The position numbers were made by a program, and so were the translations under genes. From positions 31,875 to 95,874 of the forward strand of contig JAZTWP010000052.1 of assembly GCA_045636025.1 (NCBI GenBank): a stretch of 64,000 bases of DNA, given 5' to 3'. The notes below the pieces were generated by a model that worked only from the letters and a program-made list of their open reading frames with translations, was not told the DNA's origin and searched no databases. Of this stretch, positions 16,708 through 25,554 are shown piece by piece (position 1 is the first letter of the stretch; each line of letters begins with the position of its first letter). The stretch is from UBA1081 sp045636025. GTDB taxonomy: Bacteria; Bacillota; Clostridia; Oscillospirales; Acutalibacteraceae.

Positions 16708-18005
16708 TCCATTGTTTCCTTTGCACCAAATTGAGATATTCTGTCATAATATGCGGATACAATCTCAGTCATTTCAGATAAATCCGACTGCCATAATGAT
16801 ATATCTGCAAGGATATCTGCTACTGAATTATTTTTCATTGTTGTAATAACATCAGCATGATCATCGGGAGTATCTTTTTTATAAAAGTAAATAAGATATG
16901 CAAGAGAAAGTGAAAGATGTTTCGGAAATTCACCGAATTTCTCTTTGTATTCGAGAATTGTAGGAAGAACACGAACTGAGAATTTGCTGACTGAATTGAG
17001 TGAAATTGCTCTCCATTTGTGTCTGATAAAGGGATTTCTGAATCTGTCAAATACGCTGTTTGAAAAAGAAATACTGTCTTTATTTTTTCCTACAACGGGA
17101 AGAATTTCTTCATTCATAGCTTTACTGAGAAATGCAGCAGCTGTTTCGTCAGCCATTGCTTCACCGACAGTTTCAATTCCCGAAAGAATAGCACCTGCAA
17201 CAAGTGATGTGTGCGCACCGTTGAGAATTCTTACTTTAAGCTTTTTGTAAGGCTTTGCATCGTCAGTCCACACTACGTTGAATCCTGCGTTTTTTAGGGG
17301 AAACTCATTTTCAAAGTTACCCTCGATAACCCACAAGTGGAAAATCTCTGCTGTGTCAAGGAATTTATCATCAGGATGATTCTCCTCGGTGCCGTCATCG
17401 GGATAACCCGTTACGATACGGTCAACAAGAGTATTTGCAAATGTGTTTTTCTCATTTATCCAATTAACAAAACCGTCTGAAAGCCCCCAGGATTCAGCAT
17501 ATTTCAGGATGCACTTTTTAAGCTCATCACCATTGTTGTCGATAAGCTCACAAGGAAGAAAAATGAATCCGTCAAGCCCGTTTTCATATCTTCTGTAGAG
17601 AAGCTGTGTGAGTTTTGCAGGGAAGCCTTTACACGGTTTGTCATCAAAACTGCAGTTTTCATCAAATGCAATACCCGCTTCTGTTGTGTTTGAAACAATC
17701 AACTTAAAATCGGGGTTATCCGCCAATGCGATATATTCATCGTAATTTTTATAAGGGTCAATACCTCTTGAAACAGACTCAATATAATGATGTTCTTGCT
17801 TTATTTCACCTGCAACCATACCTCTTAAATAGAGATTATATTTGCAATCCTGAGCATTGAGAATTGCACATTTTCCGCCTTCACGGGGCTGAATAACAAC
17901 AGCCTTTCCGTCATAAAGCCCTTTTTTGTTCATCACATCGAGGAAATAATCAAAGAAGCCTCTGAGGAAATTTCCCTCACCGAACTGAATAATTGTTTCT
18001 TTCAT
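16692..18005 (-). CDS. uxaB: Tagaturonate reductase (altronate oxidoreductase, UxaB)
   Basis: Mannitol-dehydrogenase-family NAD-dependent enzyme interconverting D-tagaturonate and D-altronate. Family signatures seen are IQFGEGNFLRGFFDY, VIQPREGG, SNTTEAGIAFDE, FPAKLTQLLYRR, CELIDNNG, NTLVDRIVTGYP, and the catalytic region RILNGAHTSLVAG. The ATG beginning MKETIIQFGEGNF is chosen because AGGTGA precedes it; an in-frame GTG nine bases earlier overlaps that site. It works directly before UxaA. Confidence 0.92.
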   Translation of the reverse strand: MKETIIQFGEGNFLRGFFDYFLDVMNKKGLYDGKAVVIQPREGGKCAILNAQDCKYNLYLRGMVAGEIKQEHHYIESVSRGIDPYKNYDEYIALADNPDFKLIVSNTTEAGIAFDENCSFDDKPCKGFPAKLTQLLYRRYENGLDGFIFLPCELIDNNGDELKKCILKYAESWGLSDGFVNWINEKNTFANTLVDRIVTGYPDDGTEENHPDDKFLDTAEIFHLWVIEGNFENEFPLKNAGFNVVWTDDAKPYKKLKVRILNGAHTSLVAGAILSGIETVGEAMADETAAAFLSKAMNEEILPVVGKNKDSISFSNSVFDRFRNPFIRHKWRAISLNSVSKFSVRVLPTILEYKEKFGEFPKHLSLSLAYLIYFYKKDTPDDHADVITTMKNNSVADILADISLWQSDLSEMTEIVSAYYDRISQFGAKETMEWILL

Positions 18006-18006
18006 T

Positions 18007-19026
18007 TCAGTCACCTATTTTAATAAGAAGTTTTGCAAGTGTGCCGTCATTGTTTGCAAGTGCCCTGAATGCTTCAAGAGTATTTTCCATATCATAGACA
18101 CCGCTGACCATTTTCATCACGTCAGCCTTTTTCTCTGCAACAAGGTCAATGTTATTGATAAAATCATCCTTAAGAGCATTTCTGCTTCCGTGGATATTAA
18201 GCTCTTTTTTGAGAATTATTGAATGAACAAAGTTTGTTTCTCTTTTGCCGTTGCCGATAAGAATAATATTTGCGGCAAAAGAGGCATTTTCGATGCAGCC
18301 TAAGAATGTTTCTGGAGCACCGCATGCTTCAATACATACGTCAAAGCCGTTACCGTCTGTGAATTCATTTGTGAATTCTTCAAGTGACTGTGTTTTTGTG
18401 TTTACAACTGCATCTGCACCGTATTCGGTTGCAAGAGCAAGACGGTTATCAAGAATATCAGCAACAACAATTTTGTTACATTTCTGCTTTGCAACAAGAA
18501 GAGCAAAAAGACCGATAGGACCTGCACCGATAACAAGCACGTTGTCGGTTTCTTTTATTGTTGCACGGGATACTGCATGCTGTGAAATTGAGAAAGGCTC
18601 AATAAGTGCAAGCTCTTCTGCAGAAAGCCCCTTGCCGTCATAGATTCTCTCCACGGGCATAGAAATATATTCACAGAATGCACCATCACGCTGAACACCC
18701 ATAGTCTGATTATCAGTACAACAGTTTACAAAACCTCTTTCGCATGAATAACATTCACCGCAGTTAAAATAGGGATTACATGTAACGATATCACCGGCTT
18801 TAAGTCCTTTGTCATTTTCAGGAATTGTCACGATTTCAGCCGAGAATTCGTGACCGGGGATACGTGGATATGTTGTGAAAGGCTGATTGCCCGTGAATGA
18901 TGCAACATCAGCACCGCATATGCCCACATAACGGACTTTCAGAAGAGCCTCGCCCTCTTTGACTAAAGGCATGGGTATATCTCTGATTTCTATTTCATTC
19001 GGGTTGGGTATAACGATTGCTTTCAT
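18007..19026 (-). CDS. Zinc-dependent alcohol dehydrogenase, probable L-galactonate 5-dehydrogenase (LgoD-like)
   Basis: Medium-chain dehydrogenase with a catalytic zinc site (GICGADVASF, GHEFSAE), structural zinc cysteines (CNPYFNCGECYSCERGFVNCC pattern) and an NAD-binding VIGAGPIGLFA. The GNQPF-TYPRIPGHE segment resembles E. coli LgoD (YjjN), which oxidises L-galactonate to D-tagaturonate, exactly the substrate of the adjacent UxaB. Sorbitol or other polyol dehydrogenase activity is the alternative. The start MKAIVIPN is preferred; an ATG nine bases upstream sits only two bases from the AAGGA site. Confidence 0.8.
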   Translation of the reverse strand: MKAIVIPNPNEIEIRDIPMPLVKEGEALLKVRYVGICGADVASFTGNQPFTTYPRIPGHEFSAEIVTIPENDKGLKAGDIVTCNPYFNCGECYSCERGFVNCCTDNQTMGVQRDGAFCEYISMPVERIYDGKGLSAEELALIEPFSISQHAVSRATIKETDNVLVIGAGPIGLFALLVAKQKCNKIVVADILDNRLALATEYGADAVVNTKTQSLEEFTNEFTDGNGFDVCIEACGAPETFLGCIENASFAANIILIGNGKRETNFVHSIILKKELNIHGSRNALKDDFINNIDLVAEKKADVMKMVSGVYDMENTLEAFRALANNDGTLAKLLIKIGD

Positions 19027-19027
19027 A

Positions 19028-20233
19028 TCATTCATCTTCCTTTATATAATCTTTGTTCCATATAACTGCAGTTTTAAGGGGGGCACCCTTGCAGAAAATC
19101 TTATTTTCATAAGCATCAAGAGGGTCTTTTATAAATTCCTCTTTTTCAATAAGCTCAACAACTTCGTCATAACGACTGTCAACAAGAATTTCAATTGCCT
19201 TTTCCATATGAGCCTGACGGAAATTGATTGATGCAAAAATCAGGTGATTTTCAAAGCCAAAAGGCATTGTGTCATACAGCACAACGGGACCCAGAGAGAA
19301 ACTGTTGTAAATTCCGTTACAGCCGAGAACTTTATGTCGGAATGCAACACGGTGCTCAACATTGCTTCCGCTTGTGCCCACAAACATTGTAGCTCTTGAA
19401 CCAAGCTTTCGGATTATTTCATTTGCTGTTTCTTCTTCTGAAAGATTCGCAGTTGAAAGATAATCAGCTTTTGCAATTTCTTTAGAAAACTGAACTTTTT
19501 TGCAGTTTTCGTCACTTCTACCGACGAAAAGGATTTCCGCATCGGGATAATTTCTTCTTATTTGGTCTGCAATAAAAAGTCCTGTCATACCAAGACCGAA
19601 AACAACCGTTTTCTTAAAAATATTTTCCCTTGCAAGCTTTCTTGCAGTTTCTTCATCGCATTTGTGCCTTGCCATTTCAATACGGAAATTCTGAGCCGCA
19701 CCCAGGTCTTCCATTCTTTCAAGCTGAAAAACAGCACATGCATAAGGGTCTGCAAAAGAGAGTCTTTTTGCAACTGAAAGAGGAAGTTTATTAAGTCCCT
19801 CATATTTTTCGGGCAGATGAAGAAGCATATCGGGATTGAAATAATTCTTATCACAGAAAAGACCGTCAGCACCGTCACAGCCGTATTCAAAATATGTTTC
19901 GTCTTCGGTGTATCTTGTGGGGTCCCAGCTGTCACCGCCACGGATAAGAACAATTGCAAATCTGTTCTCAGACGGCACCCATACAACGCCCTCGTGACCA
20001 TTGATAAGTCTGTTTTCACCCTCAGGAAATTTTGCAGAGAGTTTATTTTCTCTGCCCATTTTCATAAGCTCGTTGTCTGTTCCGCAGAACCCCTGAAAAA
20101 CAGGATAAGCTTCAATACCAAGGAGAGCAGGCTCCCCTCTGAGCCTCTGTCTCAACGGATTTATTAGATTGATTTCACCGTATTTTATAGGTTCTTTTTC
20201 GTTGTTCTGAAAATATGTACCAAAGGTTTTCAT
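19028..20233 (-). CDS. Divergent medium-chain dehydrogenase, glucose-dehydrogenase-like
   Basis: 401-residue protein with a degenerate MDR architecture: GFCGTDNELM and NGHEGVVWV in the N-terminal catalytic part, as in archaeal-type glucose/aldose 1-dehydrogenases, then a Rossmann segment TVVFGLGMTGLFIADQI. The structural-zinc cysteine cluster of ordinary alcohol dehydrogenases is not seen, and there is a long insertion between the halves (~residues 100-195). It is the first gene of the sugar-acid operon. An aldose-to-lactone oxidation would fit the pathway, but the substrate is inferred. ATG preceded by AAAGGA. Confidence 0.65.
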   Translation of the reverse strand: MKTFGTYFQNNEKEPIKYGEINLINPLRQRLRGEPALLGIEAYPVFQGFCGTDNELMKMGRENKLSAKFPEGENRLINGHEGVVWVPSENRFAIVLIRGGDSWDPTRYTEDETYFEYGCDGADGLFCDKNYFNPDMLLHLPEKYEGLNKLPLSVAKRLSFADPYACAVFQLERMEDLGAAQNFRIEMARHKCDEETARKLARENIFKKTVVFGLGMTGLFIADQIRRNYPDAEILFVGRSDENCKKVQFSKEIAKADYLSTANLSEEETANEIIRKLGSRATMFVGTSGSNVEHRVAFRHKVLGCNGIYNSFSLGPVVLYDTMPFGFENHLIFASINFRQAHMEKAIEILVDSRYDEVVELIEKEEFIKDPLDAYENKIFCKGAPLKTAVIWNKDYIKEDE

Positions 20234-20263
20234 AGCAATTTTCCTTTATATTAATATGGTATA

Positions 20264-20292
20264 ATTATATAGTGATTTTATCTAAAAATCAA
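20264..20292 (-). promoter_or_regulatory. Promoter of the minus-strand sugar-acid operon
   Basis: Read on the minus strand: TTGATT (20292-20287), 17-base spacer, TATAAT (20269-20264), about 30 bases before the first start codon. Confidence 0.7.
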
Positions 20293-20305
20293 TAAAAATA
20301 AATTC

Positions 20306-20334
20306 TTGAAATAAATATGTTTTTATACTATAAT
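20306..20334 (+). promoter_or_regulatory. Promoter of the Gfo/Idh/MocA gene
   Basis: TTGAAA (20306-20311), 17-base spacer, TATAAT (20329-20334). It is back to back with the promoter of the opposite operon, 14 bases apart at the -35 boxes, so one regulator could control both. Confidence 0.75.
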
Positions 20335-20380
20335 TATTTAATAACTGTGTAAAATAACTGTGTAAAGGTTGTTGATTGAT

Positions 20381-21619
20381 ATGGACAAAATTAAAATCGG
20401 AATATTTGGTCTCGGCAGAGGTGCAGGTTTTTCAGAAGCAATCATTGCTAATGGCGGCGAAGTGGTTGCAATGTGTGACCGTGATGAAGCAAAAATGACA
20501 GAGGCTGCGAAAGAACTTGAAACAAAACCTGCCTTTTACACAGATTTTAATAAGTTCATAAATCATGAAATGGATGCAGTTTATCTTTCAAACTGTTTTC
20601 ACGAACACGCACCGTTTGCCATAAGACTTCTTGAAAAAAATATAAATGTTATATGCGAATGTACAAGTAATATCACTATGGCAGAGGGTGTTCAGCTTGT
20701 CCGTGCCGCAGAAAAGAGCAATGCATTTTTTATGCTTGCTGAAAATTATCCTTTTATGGTCTTCAATCAGGAAATGAGAAAGGTTTATAAAGGCGGTACA
20801 CTAGGCAAAGTGCTGTACGGTGAAGGAGAATACAACCATCCTTTTGATATGAATTCAAAAGAAGATCACAAAGCTCTCAGACCATATCCGACTCATTGGA
20901 GAAATTTTCTTCCCAGAACATATTACATAACACATTCGCTTGCTCCTCTTATGTATATAACCGGTTCTGTACCAGTAAGAGTTACTGCTATGCCTGTTTT
21001 TGAACCTTTTACTGAGTTTGATATTTGCGGTTCAATGGTTGGTGACAGATCTGCGGTTGTCACTTGTCTTAATGATGATAACTCTGTTTTTCGTGTAACA
21101 GGTTGTGCTGCTTATGGTGCACACGGTAATTCATACAGGGTGTGCGGAACGAAGGGGCAGATTGAAAATCTCAGAGGTATGGGGGATACAATTTCTCTTC
21201 GTTATAATCATTGGGAAAAGCCTGCAGATAAGGATGAAGTCAATATTTACGAAGCTGACTGGGATTCAGAATCAACAGATGTAATTGAAAATGCCGGACA
21301 CGGTGGAGGAGATTTCTTTGTTATCAAAGAGTTTTTTGATTGTATTCGCGAAAACAGAAAGCCTGAAATGGACGAATATTTTGCAACAACTTGTGCATCT
21401 GTTGCAATACTGAGTCACAGAAGTCTTCTTGAAAAAGGTGTTCCATATGATATACCTGATTTCCGTAAAGAAGAAGATCGTCTTAAATATGAAAATGATA
21501 CTCTGTCCCCTTTTATGAGTAAAAACGGAGAAAAAGCAGATATTCCTTGCTGTTCTGTTCCTGATTTCAGACCTACTGACGAACAGTATAATAATTACAT
21601 TGATATGCTTAATGAATAA
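20381..21619 (+). CDS. Gfo/Idh/MocA-family oxidoreductase
   Basis: NAD(P)-dependent sugar oxidoreductase family. N-terminal Rossmann motif KIGIFGLGRGAG, followed by the family pattern AVYLSNCFHEHAPFAIRLLEKNINVICECTSN and AENYPFM, with a C-terminal alpha/beta domain. Such enzymes act on inositols, sugar derivatives or glycosidic sugars; the substrate here is unknown. Its divergent promoter beside the sugar-acid operon suggests a related substrate. ATG chosen; AAAGG lies 12 bases upstream, and in-frame TTG codons just before are alternatives. Confidence 0.85.
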   Translation: MDKIKIGIFGLGRGAGFSEAIIANGGEVVAMCDRDEAKMTEAAKELETKPAFYTDFNKFINHEMDAVYLSNCFHEHAPFAIRLLEKNINVICECTSNITMAEGVQLVRAAEKSNAFFMLAENYPFMVFNQEMRKVYKGGTLGKVLYGEGEYNHPFDMNSKEDHKALRPYPTHWRNFLPRTYYITHSLAPLMYITGSVPVRVTAMPVFEPFTEFDICGSMVGDRSAVVTCLNDDNSVFRVTGCAAYGAHGNSYRVCGTKGQIENLRGMGDTISLRYNHWEKPADKDEVNIYEADWDSESTDVIENAGHGGGDFFVIKEFFDCIRENRKPEMDEYFATTCASVAILSHRSLLEKGVPYDIPDFRKEEDRLKYENDTLSPFMSKNGEKADIPCCSVPDFRPTDEQYNNYIDMLNE

Positions 21620-21623
21620 AAGT

Positions 21624-21652
21624 AACAGCGGACAATTTGTCCGCTGTTTTGT
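21624..21652. terminator. Terminator between convergent genes
   Basis: Stem AACAGCGGACA (21624-21634)/TGTCCGCTGTT (21638-21648) with a three-base loop, followed by TTG and a weak T tail. Serves the plus-strand oxidoreductase and probably the opposing methyltransferase. Confidence 0.75.
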
Positions 21653-21656
21653 TATG

Positions 21657-23018
21657 TTATATATTTTTGAGTCTTAAACCTTTAGGATAGTGATTTTTTG
21701 CTTTGCCACCTGAGACTTTTGCTCCGCCTGCAGTACAACCGTCAATTGTTACAACAGCCCAACCATTGGGGCAATCAGTTTCAATTTCTTCACCGTGAAG
21801 ATATTTTTTTGTTCTTATATCATCCTTTGTGAGTTCTATTTTCCTTCTGAAATCATTGCCCATTGCCATAAAAAACTGATGGTGTGGCTGAATATAATTC
21901 TTCTTGATTTCACCGATTGTTACACCGCAACTGAAAGCACTTCCTTTTGGTATTTCAAAATCAGGGGAGAAGTAAACCGGATTTGTATTGTAAATAAGAA
22001 TGTTGTCTTCATTGAAAACTGTAAGCACATCTTTCATGAAGTCTTTGACAATTTTGTCGTTCTTGCCCTTATTTGTGAACGGTTTGTAACTGAAATCGCA
22101 GTTTTCGTTTTTGTTGTGAAGCACAGCCATAAACTGACCTTCACCTTTTGAAATGTGTGGATAGAATCGTCTTGTATAGTGTATATTTTCGCATCTGCAT
22201 CCGTCAAAACTGATGCCGGGTAAAGTATTTTCTTTTACTCTTTCATTTGCTTCAATGAGTTCAAAATCAGTGTGATTTGAAAGAAATTCATCAATCACCA
22301 TTTCATTTTCTTCAAGTGAAAAAGTGCAGGTAGCATATATAATGTAACCTCCGTCTTTCAGTAGTGCAACGGTGTTTTCAAGAATTTCTGTCTGTCGTTG
22401 TGCACACATTTTTACATTATCTTCGCTCCATTCATCGATGGCGATTTCTTCTTTTCTGAACATACCTTCTCCGGAGCATGGCGCGTCACACATAATAAAA
22501 TCGAATGAAGCAGGGAAAGTTCTTGCAAGTTTCTTTGTGTCCATACAGGTCGTAACGCAGTTTTTAAGACCGAGTCTTTCAATATTACCTGTAAGTATTT
22601 TACATCTGGATGAAATGATTTCATTTGAAACGAGAATGCCGTTTTCACCGAGTTTGTTTTTTATCTGAGTGCTTTTTCCACCGGGAGCAGCGCACATATC
22701 AAGACATATCCAGTCAGGATCAATGTCAATGCATTCTGCAGGTGCCATTGCTCCTGGTTCCTGAATATAAATCATTCCTGCGTGATGATACGGATGATTA
22801 CCAGCTTTTTCATAGTTGAGATAATAACCGTTTTCAACATAAGGTATTTTTTCGTTGCCGAAGATGTTGATTTTTTCAAATTCTTCAAGTGATATTTTTT
22901 CAGTATTTACACGGTAACCTTTTACGGGTTCGTTTTTAAGTTCATCAGCATATTTGTCAAAATCGTCACCGAGAAGATTTTTCATTCTTTCTTCAAAAGC
23001 TTTTGGTAATTGTTTCAT
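21657..23018 (-). CDS. rRNA m5C methyltransferase, RsmF-like (RsmB/NOP family)
   Basis: SAM-dependent RNA cytosine-5 methyltransferase. Motifs seen are DMCAAPGGKSTQI (SAM site), the DAPCSGEGMFRK catalytic segment and the second catalytic cysteine in YATCTFSLEENE. The N-terminal domain (KNEPVKGYRVNT) and the C-terminal PUA-like part (YLHGEEI...GWAVVTIDG) are typical of the Gram-positive RsmF/YebU-like group. The position methylated is not predictable. Its start overlaps the stop of the upstream rsmE-like gene by four bases (ATGA), so the two rRNA methyltransferases form an operon. Confidence 0.9.
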   Translation of the reverse strand: MKQLPKAFEERMKNLLGDDFDKYADELKNEPVKGYRVNTEKISLEEFEKINIFGNEKIPYVENGYYLNYEKAGNHPYHHAGMIYIQEPGAMAPAECIDIDPDWICLDMCAAPGGKSTQIKNKLGENGILVSNEIISSRCKILTGNIERLGLKNCVTTCMDTKKLARTFPASFDFIMCDAPCSGEGMFRKEEIAIDEWSEDNVKMCAQRQTEILENTVALLKDGGYIIYATCTFSLEENEMVIDEFLSNHTDFELIEANERVKENTLPGISFDGCRCENIHYTRRFYPHISKGEGQFMAVLHNKNENCDFSYKPFTNKGKNDKIVKDFMKDVLTVFNEDNILIYNTNPVYFSPDFEIPKGSAFSCGVTIGEIKKNYIQPHHQFFMAMGNDFRRKIELTKDDIRTKKYLHGEEIETDCPNGWAVVTIDGCTAGGAKVSGGKAKNHYPKGLRLKNI

Positions 23019-23764
23019 ATTTTATCACCGTTCATTTCAATATGAAGCATACACATTGCTACAGATGTAATTGCAGCTGTTTCTGTTCTTAGTATTCTTT
23101 TTCCTAGTGAAACTATTTTTGCACCTTTTTCTTTTGCAAATTCTATTTCTTTTTCATCGAATCCGCCTTCCGGACCAATGAAAATTCCGACACTCATACC
23201 GTTTTTTATTTCGCTGAGTGCAGTTTTCGTGCTTTCCATTCCGTCTTTTGATTCATATGGTACCAAAATCATATCAAGCTTGTCGGCATCTGAAATAGCT
23301 TCTTTATATGACATTACTTTCATTACTTCGGGAATGACATTTCTTTTGCTCTGTTTTGCTGCACTTTCAGAAATTGCCTGCCATCTGTCTGTTTTGCTCT
23401 TTTTTTTCTTTTCTTCAAGCTTCACAACACAGCGACTCATCTCCGTAGGAATTATTGCGTGAACTCCGAGTTCAACTGTCTTCTGAATAATAAGCTCCAT
23501 TTTGTCGCTCTTGGGAAGTCCCTGAAAAAGGTAAATTTTAACGGGGAGTTCCGTGTTCTGATAATTTTCTTCAATTATCTTCGCAACGGCTGTTTCACCC
23601 TCAAAAGAAGTGATTTCACAAAGGTGGCTTTCACCGTTATCGCTTACAAGAAATGTTTCACCTGTCTTCATTCTCAGAACGTTTTTTATATGATTGAAGT
23701 CAGAGCCTGTAATGTAATAAAAATCGCCCTGCCTTGAATTTTCTTCTGCAAAAAAGTTGAACAT
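23015..23764 (-). CDS. rsmE: 16S rRNA m3U1498 methyltransferase (RsmE)
   Basis: SPOUT-class methyltransferase: N-terminal PUA-like domain (HIKNVLRMKTGETFLVSDN), LFQGLPKSDKMELIIQKTVELGV, then the knot region GIFIGPEGGFDEKEIEFA and LGKRILRTETAAI, all RsmE signatures. It methylates U1498 of 16S rRNA. The start MFNFFAEENS is chosen because GGTGA lies six bases upstream; the more distal ATG lacks a ribosome site. Confidence 0.93.
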   Translation of the reverse strand: MFNFFAEENSRQGDFYYITGSDFNHIKNVLRMKTGETFLVSDNGESHLCEITSFEGETAVAKIIEENYQNTELPVKIYLFQGLPKSDKMELIIQKTVELGVHAIIPTEMSRCVVKLEEKKKKSKTDRWQAISESAAKQSKRNVIPEVMKVMSYKEAISDADKLDMILVPYESKDGMESTKTALSEIKNGMSVGIFIGPEGGFDEKEIEFAKEKGAKIVSLGKRILRTETAAITSVAMCMLHIEMNGDKI

Positions 23765-23838
23765 AAGTTTCACCATAATATTTTTTTCTTTATAATACTA
23801 TAAATTTCATTTTATGGCAATATATTTCATGATAAATA

Positions 23839-23867
23839 TTGAAAATGCTGAAAGTTAGTAGTATAAT
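23839..23867 (+). promoter_or_regulatory. Promoter of the GDPD pair
   Basis: TTGAAA (23839-23844), 17-base spacer, TATAAT (23862-23867), 30 bases before the first GDPD start. Confidence 0.75.
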
Positions 23868-23896
23868 ATCTGCATCTAAATGAAAGGAGAATTGTC

Positions 23897-24742
23897 ATGA
23901 TTGCAATTCTTAATAAAATTATCGCTTTACTTATCATTCCTCTTGTTATGAACCCCGCTTCACCCGTATTTACGGTTATGAAGATGGTTTTTGCCGAAAA
24001 AGAAGTTATCTCTCTTTCAGAAAACGGTGTCGGCTCTGAAAGTGACCCCGTTTACCTCACAGCTCACAGAGGTATTACTGCTGTAGCTCCCGAAAACACA
24101 ATTCCTGCTTATGAAAAGGCTGTTGAACTCGGTTTCTACACAGCTGAATGTGATATCCTTCTCACAAAGGACAATGAATGGGTTCTTAACCACAACAGCA
24201 CAACAGACAAAATGTTCTTCCAGATGGGTAATGTCAGTGATTACACTCTTGAAGAACTCAGAAGCTTTACATACAGACAGGGTGTAAACTTCTGGCAGGA
24301 AGGTCTTAAGATTGCTACTCTTGACGAGTATCTTGATGTTTTTGTCGGTACTGAGACAAGACCTCAGATTGAAATCAAGGCTGACGGTTACGATATGCTT
24401 TACACAGTTGTTGAAGCTGTTGAGGCTAAAGGTCTTACAGAGCAGGCTATTGTTATTTCATTTGACTTTGCTCAGCTTGAAGTTATTCATGAACTTAATC
24501 CCGATATCGAACTCTGGTATCTTATTGATGAAATCACAGAAGAGGAAATCGCAAGAGCTCAGGCGCTTGCAGATAACGTATGGCTTTCTCCTAACTTTGA
24601 AGCAAATGATAAGGATTCTATTCAGCTTGCTCTTGACGCAGGTATCGGTGTTTCTTTCTGGACAGTAAATACTGTTGAAGATGCAAAGATGCTCTACGAT
24701 ATGGGCGTAAGATATATCGAAACAGATATTCTTTGTAACTAA
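23897..24742 (+). CDS. Glycerophosphodiester phosphodiesterase-family protein, membrane-anchored copy
   Basis: TIM-barrel GDPD protein. Residues ~1-35 are hydrophobic (IIALLIIPLVM and following), an N-terminal anchor or signal. The catalytic pattern follows: TAHRGITAVAPENT (His, Glu), YTAECDILLTKD (metal Glu/Asp), VLNHN, then IEIKADG and later ISFDFAQL and SFWTVNT. These enzymes release glycerol phosphate from phospholipid head groups or teichoic-acid-related diesters. The usual HD after the DG motif reads HN here. It is followed nine bases later by a close paralogue. Confidence 0.87.
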   Translation: MIAILNKIIALLIIPLVMNPASPVFTVMKMVFAEKEVISLSENGVGSESDPVYLTAHRGITAVAPENTIPAYEKAVELGFYTAECDILLTKDNEWVLNHNSTTDKMFFQMGNVSDYTLEELRSFTYRQGVNFWQEGLKIATLDEYLDVFVGTETRPQIEIKADGYDMLYTVVEAVEAKGLTEQAIVISFDFAQLEVIHELNPDIELWYLIDEITEEEIARAQALADNVWLSPNFEANDKDSIQLALDAGIGVSFWTVNTVEDAKMLYDMGVRYIETDILCN

Positions 24743-24751
24743 GGTGTCGTT

Positions 24752-25510
24752 ATGGATAATTCACAGCTTGCAAATCTTATCTCACTTAAAGAAAACGGTC
24801 TTTATGATGAGAATGATCCCATATATATAACTGCTCACAGAGGTGTTACTATGTATGCACCTGAAAATACACTTCCTGCTTATGAGAAGTCTGTCGAACT
24901 CGGTTATTATACTGCTGAATGTGACATAAGACTCACAAAAGACGGTGTATGGGTGCTTCATCATAACGGTGACCTTAAAATGTTCGGTGAAGAGGGAACA
25001 GTTGAAGATCACACTTATGAAGAGCTCTGTAAGTTTACTTACAAACGTGGTGTAAACTGTGATGCTCCAGGTCTTAAAATCTGTACTCTTGATGAATATC
25101 TTGATGTTTTTGTCGGCACAGAAACAAGACCTCAGATTGAAATCAAAACAGAAACTTATGATACACTCGGCACTGTTGTAGATGCTGTTGTGAAAAAGGG
25201 CATGGCAAAGCAGTCAATTGTTATTTCATTTGACCTTGAACAGCTCAGAATTATTCACAATCTCAATCCTGATATTGAGCTTTGGTATCTTATAAGTAAA
25301 ATTACAGCTGAAAATATCGCAGAAGCAAAATCAATCAGTGATAATGTGTGGCTTTCACCTCATTTTGATGCAAATGATGATGAATCAATAAAGCTTGCGC
25401 TTAATAAAAATATCGGTGTTTCTTTCTGGACTGTTGATACAGTAGAAGATGCAAAGAGACTTTATGATCTGGGTGTAAGATATATTGAAACAGATATTAT
25501 CTGTAAGTGA
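24752..25510 (+). CDS. Glycerophosphodiester phosphodiesterase-family protein, cytoplasmic copy
   Basis: Tandem duplicate of the preceding gene without the hydrophobic N-terminus, so probably cytoplasmic. It keeps TAHRGVTMYAPENT, YTAECDIRLTKDG, LHHN, IEIKTET and SFWTVDT. A block around TLDEYLDVFVGTETRPQIE is nearly identical in both copies even at the DNA level (compare 24331 onward with 25100 onward), pointing to recent duplication or gene conversion. GGTG precedes the ATG. Substrate not determinable. Confidence 0.88.
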   Translation: MDNSQLANLISLKENGLYDENDPIYITAHRGVTMYAPENTLPAYEKSVELGYYTAECDIRLTKDGVWVLHHNGDLKMFGEEGTVEDHTYEELCKFTYKRGVNCDAPGLKICTLDEYLDVFVGTETRPQIEIKTETYDTLGTVVDAVVKKGMAKQSIVISFDLEQLRIIHNLNPDIELWYLISKITAENIAEAKSISDNVWLSPHFDANDDESIKLALNKNIGVSFWTVDTVEDAKRLYDLGVRYIETDIICK

Positions 25511-25554
25511 TAAAAACGTAATATACAATACATAATTTTAGCTGATATGTCATA

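Noticed and set aside
16360..16734. 124-codon plus-strand frame over uxaA
   Set aside because: Antisense to a well-conserved dehydratase with no ribosome site.
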